DNA of 10,881 nt from JBCAWW01 sp039024315. GTDB taxonomy: Bacteria; Bacteroidota; Bacteroidia; J057. The stretch lies in the NCBI GenBank assembly GCA_039024315.1, contig JBCCQN010000252.1:1-10881 (forward strand), written 5' to 3'. Positions within the stretch are counted from its first letter, which is position 1. The number at the start of each line of letters is the position of its first letter. Both the position numbers and the translations under genes were made by a program. The notes under the pieces are model-generated. The model searched no databases and was not told where the DNA came from. It saw only the letters and a program-made list of their open reading frames with translations. Positions 6,272 to 10,881 of the stretch are shown piece by piece.

Positions 6272-6610
6272 ATGAAAAAATCCCTCTTATGCTCCTTATG
6301 TATCATGGGCCTAGTTTTTAGCGCTTGCGAACAAGAGCAACTGCGCCCCAATCTCCCCGATTGTATCGCAAATCGTATCCCCGATTTGGCCGAGGAAGGC
6401 AATCGAATTATGGTCCCTATCGAAATCGAGTCTGTTTATAGCTATAAACACAATCTCAAAACCTACTACGAACTCGACTATCGCGTCAGAGGACCTTTTT
6501 CCGAAATCTTTGACAAGGATTGTGAATACGTTTGTAGTCCTAATAGTAGCACTGATTGTCCAGACTGGGTAGATATAGAGGACCGAAAGTTGATTTGGCA
6601 AAGACAGTAG
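6272..6610 (+). CDS. Small cysteine-containing lipoprotein
   Basis: The 112-residue product starts at the ATG at 6272. An in-frame ATG at 6173 would put 33 residues ahead of the signal peptide and lies inside the previous gene's terminator. The N-terminus MKKSLLCSLCIMGLVFSAC is a type-II signal peptide with lipobox F-S-A-C (C19), followed by acidic residues. The C-terminal region 'S-E-I-F-D-K-D-C-E-Y-V-C-S-P-N-S-S-T-D-C-P-D-W' resembles the end of a small Bacteroidota domain I remember as DUF6970, in which a 'LYD..G..IC.P....CPDF' segment is conserved; the match is partial and from memory. Four cysteines in the mature region (C31 plus three near the end) could form disulfides in the periplasm or at the surface. 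Function unknown. Confidence 0.75.
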   Translation: MKKSLLCSLCIMGLVFSACEQEQLRPNLPDCIANRIPDLAEEGNRIMVPIEIESVYSYKHNLKTYYELDYRVRGPFSEIFDKDCEYVCSPNSSTDCPDWVDIEDRKLIWQRQ

Positions 6611-6644
6611 CCAGAAGCTGATGAGGATTGGGATGAGTATTACC

Positions 6645-6681
6645 GCTGCGCGGAACGCTTGTGTCTAGCGTTCTGCGCAGC
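6645..6681. repeat. Palindromic repeat copy A: 15-bp hairpin between convergent genes
   Basis: GCTGCGCGGAACGCT (6645-6659) pairs along its whole length with AGCGTTCTGCGCAGC (6667-6681), with one G-U, around a 7-nt loop. It lies between the convergent lipoprotein gene (ends 6610) and the PIG-L gene (ends 6692). No T-run follows on either strand. The same core recurs at 10723 and 10801, so this is a dispersed repeat and not just a local terminator. Confidence 0.85.
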
Positions 6682-6691
6682 AGCTCTAACC

Positions 6692-7579
6692 TCAGCGCTC
6701 TATCACCCGGAAAAACTCTCGATCAAAGATCGAAAAGTACTCCTCAGCGGGAAAATCTTCATAATAAGGGATGAATTTGCGAAGATTTTTGCTCACCTTT
6801 TCTGGATAGGCCTTGAGATATTGCATTTTGGTTTGGCCATAATGGCTGATGTTGACCTGGACATCAGGCTCAGGCATACCTTCAATCCCATATAGTTCAT
6901 TAGCGATTGTGCTGGCATGTGGGTACCCCCATTTTTCCATCTTTGCTTTGAGCCAGGTGTCCACGATTTCCTTTTCCATATGATCGGTATAGACCGATTG
7001 GTAGATCCTTTGCACATCGATTTTGCCTGCTTGAAATAAATCCAAGACCAGCTGACTGATGAATATATGCTCAGGGTGCCCATAGCCTCCTTTTTGATTA
7101 TCGAGACTGAATATCACAGAAGGCTTATAGGCCGCTATTTTGGCGATAAGAGCAGTAGCGACCTTCTCTTTGAGAAACTGTTTTTCAATTTCCTCATAAG
7201 GGATCGGTAGATAGGGATATTTCATGGTATCTAAGCCCAATCTATAATGCCCATCTGGCAGGATGAGCTCATTGCCGGTACAAATGATGTGCGCTGCGTT
7301 TTTGCCAAATTGTGCATTGATATGATTGACCAAGCTCAGTTGCAGTATCTCCCAACCCTTGGCGTTTAGCTTGGCGATTGTACCAGACATGGCACAATCA
7401 TCATCATCATGCGCCACGATGATCAAAGCTCTTTTGTTGGCGACAGTATCTAAAAAAGTATCTTCAGGATAGCTCTCGACGGCAGAAAATTTCTCTAAAG
7501 TTTCGCGAGTAGGTTTGTAGGAGCAAGCGAAGAGAAGAGAGCTTAATAGGAGCAGTGAAATCAATCTAATGGTGTTCAT
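6692..7579 (-). CDS. PIG-L family deacetylase, lipoprotein
   Basis: The 295-residue product has a type-II signal peptide with lipobox L-F-A-C (C19); the residues after it (SYKPT) are not acidic, unlike the other lipoproteins here. The PIG-L/LmbE domain begins with strand 'R-A-L-I-I-V-A-H-D-D-D-D-C-A-M-S-G' (50-66). The usual motif is AHPDD, so the proline is replaced by D58, but H57, D59 and D60 are in place. The second metal motif, G-H-P-E-H (167-171), supplies H168 and H171. Family members remove acetyl groups from N-acetylglucosamine or similar amides using zinc. Anchoring on an envelope membrane suggests a glycan or small-molecule substrate outside the cytoplasm, which is inference. Length is typical. 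Confidence 0.88.
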   Translation of the reverse strand: MNTIRLISLLLLSSLLFACSYKPTRETLEKFSAVESYPEDTFLDTVANKRALIIVAHDDDDCAMSGTIAKLNAKGWEILQLSLVNHINAQFGKNAAHIICTGNELILPDGHYRLGLDTMKYPYLPIPYEEIEKQFLKEKVATALIAKIAAYKPSVIFSLDNQKGGYGHPEHIFISQLVLDLFQAGKIDVQRIYQSVYTDHMEKEIVDTWLKAKMEKWGYPHASTIANELYGIEGMPEPDVQVNISHYGQTKMQYLKAYPEKVSKNLRKFIPYYEDFPAEEYFSIFDREFFRVIER

Positions 7580-7691
7580 ACTAATTTAGTCAAGTTAATG
7601 AGGATCCAATACCTAGGACACCTACTTATTTACTTTATAATTAGCAATCATCAATTGGTTACACTTTAGGATCAAGAAATATGAATCGTGT

Positions 7692-7725
7692 AAAAAAAAA
7701 GCGACCATCCTGCCAGGATGACCGC
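7692..7725 (-). terminator. Intrinsic terminator after cysQ
   Basis: Read on the - strand, GCGGTCATCCT pairs with AGGATGGTCGC (two G-U pairs) around a 3-nt GGC loop, and a run of nine Ts follows (As at 7692-7700 on the + strand). It starts 39 bp downstream of the cysQ stop and ends the cysQ transcript before the PIG-L gene. Confidence 0.9.
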
Positions 7726-7729
7726 CTCG

Positions 7730-7743
7730 ATATTAGATATTAG
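7730..7743. repeat. Tandem heptamer ATATTAG x2
   Basis: Two perfect adjacent copies of ATATTAG lie between the cysQ stop and its terminator. By itself this is minor, but a 7-nt period is also the rule in the repeat region upstream of cysQ. Confidence 0.5.
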
Positions 7744-7763
7744 GTCCGTCTCTTCAGAGGTCT

Positions 7764-8546
7764 TCAGTGTGCGCCAAAAACTATAAAGTGCGGGTTCAAT
7801 AAGTTAGCTTTGTTATACACAACAGCCGTGCCAGTTTCATGGTTGATGACTGTTCCGCCAGCTTCTTCAACAATTATTTGAGCCGCGGCTGTATCCCACT
7901 CCATGGTAGGGGCTAAACGAGGGTAGATATCGGCTTTGCCTTCGGCGATCATTACCAATTTCAAAGAGCTACCCATAGAGACCAGTTCAGGATTGGAAAA
8001 TTGTTGGACATAAGCTTCTACCTCAGGGCTCATGTGCGAACGGGAGCAGACTAAGCGTAAACCTTCGTCGGCTTTGTCAAACTTGGCTACCTCGATTTTT
8101 TCGGCAGCGGCTTCGCCCCTCATGACAAAAGCCCCTTCTCCTTTGGCGGCAAAATAGGTCAAATCTTGCACCGGTACGTACACACAACCCATGACAACCG
8201 ACCCGTTTTCTACTAGGGCGATATTGACGGTAAACTCACCATTGCGTTTGATAAACTCTTTGGTACCATCCAATGGATCGACTACCCACAACTTAGACCA
8301 GTGCTGGCGTTCCTCGAAGGGGAGATGCTTACCCTCCTCAGATAAGATCGGGATCTCTGGAGTCGCTTGCTCAAGCCCTGCAACAATCACATTATGAGAG
8401 GCCTGATCAGCAAGCGTGAGGGGAGAATCATCGGCCTTAAAGTCCACGCGATCAAAGGCGCTTTCATCATGATAAACGGCGAGGATGGCTTTACCAGCTT
8501 CTTTGGCTAATTCGACTAGGCTTTGCTGTAAGTCGGTGATGTTCAT
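7764..8546 (-). CDS. cysQ: 3'(2'),5'-bisphosphate nucleotidase CysQ (inositol monophosphatase family)
   Basis: This 260-residue cytoplasmic protein has all the hallmarks of the lithium-sensitive, magnesium-dependent phosphatase family. These are 'A-D-D-S-P-L-T-L-A-D' (38-47), 'I-L-S-E-E-G' (67-72), 'W-V-V-D-P-L-D-G-T-K-E-F' (87-98) and 'E-W-D-T-A-A' (216-221). The metal ligands would be E70 or E71, D90, D93 and D218. The 'DGTKEF' form and the length fit CysQ rather than SuhB. It should remove the 3'-phosphate from PAP, the by-product of sulfate assimilation and of sulfo- and phosphopantetheinyl transfer. No sulfate genes are adjacent. Its own terminator downstream and about 210 bp of repeat-rich spacer upstream suggest a single-gene transcript. 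Confidence 0.93.
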   Translation of the reverse strand: MNITDLQQSLVELAKEAGKAILAVYHDESAFDRVDFKADDSPLTLADQASHNVIVAGLEQATPEIPILSEEGKHLPFEERQHWSKLWVVDPLDGTKEFIKRNGEFTVNIALVENGSVVMGCVYVPVQDLTYFAAKGEGAFVMRGEAAAEKIEVAKFDKADEGLRLVCSRSHMSPEVEAYVQQFSNPELVSMGSSLKLVMIAEGKADIYPRLAPTMEWDTAAAQIIVEEAGGTVINHETGTAVVYNKANLLNPHFIVFGAH

Positions 8547-8553
8547 CTAAATA

Positions 8554-8581
8554 AGTATTAAGACAGAAGTAGAAAGTAGGT
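8554..8581. repeat. 7-nt-period repeat block 1 (AGTnnnn x4)
   Basis: Four consecutive heptamers, AGTATTA AGACAGA AGTAGAA AGTAGGT, each begin with AG, mostly AGT. The block lies just upstream of the cysQ start codon and so may be in its 5' leader. It belongs to a set of three such blocks in this gap. Confidence 0.7.
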
Positions 8582-8626
8582 GGACCTAGCTGTAAAACTC
8601 ATGCAGGGAACATTTCTTGGTACCTA

Positions 8627-8654
8627 AGTACAGAGTAGGAAGTAAACAGAAAAA
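8627..8654. repeat. 7-nt-period repeat block 2 (AGTnnnn x4)
   Basis: Four heptamers, AGTACAG AGTAGGA AGTAAAC AGAAAAA, are in the same orientation as block 1. Its segment 8633-8644 (GAGTAGGAAGTA) is the exact reverse complement of 8725-8736 in block 3, so blocks 2 and 3 can form a hairpin. Confidence 0.7.
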
Positions 8655-8686
8655 AGGTCTAAATGGACCGCACCGCCCTATTTTCC

Positions 8687-8735
8687 TAAGTCTCAATACT
8701 GAATACTATTGTCTAAGTACTTAATACTTCCTACT
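8687..8735. repeat. 7-nt-period repeat block 3 (nnnnACT x7, inverted)
   Basis: Seven consecutive heptamers end in ACT or TCT: TAAGTCT CAATACT GAATACT ATTGTCT AAGTACT TAATACT TCCTACT. This is the reverse complement of the AGTnnnn pattern of blocks 1 and 2. The gap between cysQ and trxB (8547-8817) otherwise contains only the trxB terminator and no open frame I would support. Confidence 0.8.
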
Positions 8736-8757
8736 CAAGAATGCTCTCTCAGGGCAC

Positions 8758-8797
8758 AAAAAAGCCGAAAAGTTGTCCAATCAACAACTTTTCGGCT
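8758..8797 (-). terminator. Intrinsic terminator after trxB
   Basis: AGCCGAAAAGTTGT (8763-8776) and ACAACTTTTCGGCT (8784-8797) form a perfect 14-bp stem with a 7-nt loop. On the - strand it ends in six Ts (As at 8758-8763). It begins 20 bp after the trxB stop codon. Confidence 0.93.
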
Positions 8798-8817
8798 CAG
8801 TAAAATCTCGGGAGATG

Positions 8818-9789
8818 CTATACGCCTTCAATCACTGCTTCACGCGCAGCTAACCAGCGTTCTGCATCTAGGGCCGCCATACAACCCATACCAGCAGCGG
8901 TAACCGCTTGACGATAAACATTATCAGCGGCATCCCCCCCCACAAATACACCTTCGATATTGGTTTGCGAGCTACCCGCTTTGTTGATGATATAACCTGC
9001 TTCATCAAGATCCAGTTGGCCTTTGAAGATATCGGTATTGGGCTTGTGGCCGATGGCTACGAAGAAACCGCTAGCATCAATCTGCTGCTCTTCGCCCGTC
9101 TTGTTGTTGCGTACTTTTACGCCTGCGACCTTATCAGTTTCGTCCCCAACGATATCATAGGCTTCTGTGTTCCAGTAAACCTTGATATTGGGATTGTTCT
9201 TGACCCGCGCTTGCATGATTTTGGAAGCACGCATTTCGTCGCGACGAACTAGCATGTGAACCACAGGACAAAGCTTAGCGAGATAAAGGGCTTCCTCGGC
9301 AGCTGTATCACCAGCACCTACGATGACAACTTCCTTTTCACGGAAAAAGTAGCCATCACAAACCGCACAAGCGCTTACCCCCTTATTGGCAAACTTTTGT
9401 TCAGCTTCGATGCCTAGCCATTTGGCACTTGCACCCGTACTGATGATTACGGTATCAGCGGTATAAACACTTCCGTCTTCGGCCCAAAGCTTCTTGGGAT
9501 TGCTCTCAAGCTCCACCTTAGTGATAGACTCGTATTTAAGCCTAGTGCCAAAACGCTCCGCCTGCTTACGGAAATCTTCCATCATTTCCGGTCCCATGAT
9601 ACCGGTGGCATAACCAGGGTAATTTTCAACATCAGTCGTGATCATTAACTGACCACCGGGCTGCATGCCACTAAACATTAGCGGCTTTAGCTCCGCTCTG
9701 GCAGCATAAATTGCTGCGGTATATCCTGCCGGACCAGAGCCAATGATGATCGTTTTTTCGTGTTGGATGGTACCGTTGTTATTGCTCAT
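8818..9789 (-). CDS. trxB: Thioredoxin-disulfide reductase
   Basis: This 323-residue flavoprotein reduces oxidised thioredoxin with NADPH. The FAD site is 'G-S-G-P-A-G-Y-T-A-A-I-Y-A-A-R-A' (17-32). The redox centre is C141-A-V-C144-D-G, the usual CATCDG with T changed to V. The NADPH site is 'G-A-G-D-T-A-A-E-E-A' (158-167), with 'V-R-R-D-E-M-R-A-S-K' (181-190), whose two arginines read the 2'-phosphate. The C-terminal FAD motif 'G-G-D-A-A-D' (284-289) is followed by 'V-Y-R-Q-A-V-T-A-A-G-M-G-C-M-A-A'. Length and spacing are normal for low-molecular-weight bacterial TrxB. No thioredoxin gene is in the window. It has its own terminator and lies divergent from the BtpA-family gene across a 124-bp gap containing two inverted repeats. 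Confidence 0.97.
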   Translation of the reverse strand: MSNNNGTIQHEKTIIIGSGPAGYTAAIYAARAELKPLMFSGMQPGGQLMITTDVENYPGYATGIMGPEMMEDFRKQAERFGTRLKYESITKVELESNPKKLWAEDGSVYTADTVIISTGASAKWLGIEAEQKFANKGVSACAVCDGYFFREKEVVIVGAGDTAAEEALYLAKLCPVVHMLVRRDEMRASKIMQARVKNNPNIKVYWNTEAYDIVGDETDKVAGVKVRNNKTGEEQQIDASGFFVAIGHKPNTDIFKGQLDLDEAGYIINKAGSSQTNIEGVFVGGDAADNVYRQAVTAAGMGCMAALDAERWLAAREAVIEGV

Positions 9790-9819
9790 AATTATTACTT
9801 TCTAAACCTGTGATCAATA

Positions 9820-9835
9820 ATTACACAAATGTAAT
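9820..9835. promoter_or_regulatory. Inverted repeat ATTACA-CAAA-TGTAAT upstream of trxB
   Basis: A perfect 6-bp inverted repeat with a 4-bp spacer lies 31 bp upstream of the trxB start codon. It overlaps, on the - strand, the sequence TACATTTG (9826-9833), which matches the Bacteroidota -7 box TAnnTTTG. A dimeric regulator binding here would cover the trxB promoter. I see no clear -33 TTTG at the right spacing, and AT-rich palindromes arise by chance, so the call is tentative. Confidence 0.35.
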
Positions 9836-9853
9836 ATATTTTTGGCTGCATTG

Positions 9854-9871
9854 CTGTCAGGATGCTGACAG
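9854..9871. repeat. Inverted repeat CTGTCA-GGATGC-TGACAG in the trxB/btpA-like divergent gap
   Basis: A perfect 6-bp inverted repeat with a 6-bp spacer sits mid-way between the two divergent genes, 42 bp before the BtpA-family start codon. There is no T-run beside it. It could be an operator or a leader hairpin of the + strand gene. Confidence 0.4.
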
Positions 9872-9913
9872 TTCTTACCTACATACTAGTTCCTAGAACG
9901 CTTTGTTTCACTT

Positions 9914-10699
9914 ATGCAATTAGAACAAACCATTATCGGCATGATTCACGTGCCTGCCCTGCCCGGAACGCCCCGTTATGCCGGGCAGATGTCAAAAATT
10001 CTCCAAAAGGTAGCTGAGGAAGCAAAGATTTATCAAGCCGCAGGCATAGACGCCATCGCCATCGAAAATATGCATGATGTCCCCTACCTCAATCGTGCAG
10101 TAGGTCCAGAAATCATAGCGAGTATGACCCAAGTGGCCCAAGTGGTGAAAGACAATACAGACCTTCCCTGTGGTATCCAAATCCTTGCTGGTGCTAACCA
10201 GGCCGCCTTGGCAGTCGCTTTGGTGGTTGGGCTTGACTTTATCAGAGCCGAAGGCTTTGTTTTCTCGCATATCGCCGATGAAGGGAGCATGCAAAGTGAT
10301 GCCGGCGAACTGTTGCGGTATCGCAAACAAATCGGCGCAGAACATATTGCGGTCTATACTGACATCAAGAAAAAACACAGTGCTCACGCCATCACCGATG
10401 ATGTCAGCCTAGTCGAAACGGCCAAGGCCGCGCAGTTTTTCTTAAGTGATGGGGTAATCGTCACCGGCGCCTCCACCGGAGAAACGGCAGATATAGCCCA
10501 AATTGCGGCTGTCAAAAAAAATCTAAAGATCCCCGTACTGGTCGGCTCAGGGGTGACGTTCGACAATGTCGAACACTACCTCCTACACTGCGATGGCCTC
10601 ATCATCGGCTCATGGTTCAAAAAGGGGGGGCATTGGACGCAAGATTTGGACCGGCAAAGAGTAAAACAGCTTATGGATAAAGTAAACGCCCTAAGGTGA
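9914..10699 (+). CDS. BtpA/SgcQ family TIM-barrel protein
   Basis: The 261-residue cytoplasmic protein matches the BtpA/SgcQ family from end to end. It opens with 'I-I-G-M-I-H-V-P-A-L-P-G-T-P' (7-20), then 'A-G-I-D-A-I-A-I-E-N-M-H-D-V-P' (43-57), 'G-I-Q-I-L-A-G-A-N-Q' (87-96), 'I-R-A-E-G-F-V-F' (110-117), 'D-G-V-I-V-T-G' (179-185) and 'V-L-V-G-S-G-V-T' (208-215), closing with 'D-G-L-I-I-G-S-W-F-K-K-G-G'. These are the beta/alpha repeats of a TIM barrel. BtpA is known in cyanobacteria as a photosystem I biogenesis factor, while SgcQ lies in a sugar operon of E. coli. In a non-photosynthetic Bacteroidota neither role transfers directly, so the substrate is unknown. No Shine-Dalgarno sequence precedes the ATG. 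Confidence 0.92.
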   Translation: MQLEQTIIGMIHVPALPGTPRYAGQMSKILQKVAEEAKIYQAAGIDAIAIENMHDVPYLNRAVGPEIIASMTQVAQVVKDNTDLPCGIQILAGANQAALAVALVVGLDFIRAEGFVFSHIADEGSMQSDAGELLRYRKQIGAEHIAVYTDIKKKHSAHAITDDVSLVETAKAAQFFLSDGVIVTGASTGETADIAQIAAVKKNLKIPVLVGSGVTFDNVEHYLLHCDGLIIGSWFKKGGHWTQDLDRQRVKQLMDKVNALR

Positions 10700-10722
10700 G
10701 TTAGTGCGAGGAGGAAGGGTTG

Positions 10723-10739
10723 AGCGTTCTGCGTAGCAG
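10723..10739. repeat. Palindromic repeat copy B (single arm)
   Basis: AGCGTTCTGCGTAGCAG differs at one position in 17 from 6667-6683 of copy A. It is an isolated arm and can pair, in inverted orientation, with the arm of copy C at 10799-10815 across 59 bases. It lies 23 bp after the stop codon of the BtpA-family gene. Confidence 0.75.
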
Positions 10740-10769
10740 TAAAAAACAAAAGACCTCTCTCGCTCTGGG

Positions 10770-10794
10770 CCTAAAGTTGACTATCGGACTTAGG
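10770..10794. repeat. Inner hairpin between repeat copies B and C
   Basis: CCTAAAGT (10770-10777) pairs with ACTTAGG (10788-10794) with one bulged A. It sits inside the larger inverted pair formed by copies B and C, giving a nested stem that could be a structured RNA or a small mobile-type repeat unit. Confidence 0.45.
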
Positions 10795-10800
10795 TATGTT

Positions 10801-10830
10801 GCTGCGCAGAACGCCTGTATCGTTCCGAGC
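10801..10830. repeat. Palindromic repeat copy C
   Basis: GCTGCGCAGAACGCCTGTATC matches the left arm and loop of copy A (6645-6665) at 18 of 21 positions. The second half (GTTCCGAGC) is shorter, but GCT and GAAC of the left half can still pair with AGC and GTTC. The remaining sequence to the window end shows no gene I can support. Confidence 0.7.
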
Positions 10831-10881
10831 AGTGATGAAGCTTGCCCCCTTGCAATGGTAAAGAGCCACCCCAAATCGATC

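Noticed and set aside
6645..6681. Bidirectional intrinsic terminator
   Set aside because: The stem is strong, but no T-run follows on either strand, and the same sequence recurs elsewhere as a repeat. A role in mRNA 3'-end protection is still possible.
8554..8735. CRISPR-like array
   Set aside because: The units are 7 bp with no spacers of uniform length and no cas genes nearby; a period-7 repeat is a better description.
8709..8903. Short + strand open frame over the heptamer block and the trxB terminator
   Set aside because: It consists of repeat sequence, a terminator hairpin and the antisense of trxB.
10701..10881. Open frame of about 59 codons on the - strand at the right edge, possibly the end of another gene
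   Set aside because: It runs straight through two palindromic repeat copies and has an unnatural composition (serine/leucine/arginine-rich with no motif). It may still be real if the next gene lies beyond the edge.

Overview
The window looks like chromosomal DNA of a mid-GC member of the Bacteroidota. The signs are four type-II (lipoprotein) signal peptides, almost no Shine-Dalgarno sequences before the start codons, an ECF sigma factor beside a membrane protein that looks like a Bacteroidota TPR-type anti-sigma factor, a small four-helix membrane protein of the kind called 'cytochrome B' in that phylum, and a few TAnnTTTG-like -7 boxes. A marine or wastewater Saprospiria/Lewinella-type bacterium would fit, but that placement is inference.

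Left part (1-5362, all + strand): the end of a probable outer-membrane protein, an Ig-like (Big-1-type) lipoprotein, the sigma/anti-sigma pair 1 bp apart, a small ferredoxin-fold monooxygenase-like protein, a lipoprotein that looks like a metallopeptidase with its HExxH zinc site replaced, an orphan protein with two CxxC pairs, and a secreted 466-residue beta-sandwich protein with DUF1573-like repeats. Gaps are mostly 1-80 bp, so parts of this may be co-transcribed. A candidate -7 box and hairpins suggest breaks before 2497 and 3357.

Middle (5363-7763): a four-helix membrane protein on the - strand whose stop lies 3 bp from the previous gene's stop; a tiny anchored or secreted protein (+) with its own intrinsic terminator; a small cysteine-containing lipoprotein (+); and, convergent to it, a lipoprotein PIG-L family deacetylase (-). 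A 15-bp hairpin sits at the convergent junction and belongs to a repeat family that recurs near 10.7-10.8 kb.

Right part (7764-10881): two housekeeping genes on the - strand, cysQ (PAP phosphatase) and trxB (thioredoxin reductase), each followed by a clear intrinsic terminator. Between them lie about 210 bp of non-coding DNA built from 7-nt-period repeats (AGTnnnn, inverted to nnnnACT). Divergent from trxB is a BtpA/SgcQ-family TIM-barrel gene. The last 182 bp hold more copies of the palindromic repeat and no gene I can support.

There is no CRISPR array, transposase, tRNA or rRNA. The best candidates for something unusual are the catalytically altered metallopeptidase-like lipoprotein, the 7-nt-phased intergenic repeats, and the dispersed palindrome family.
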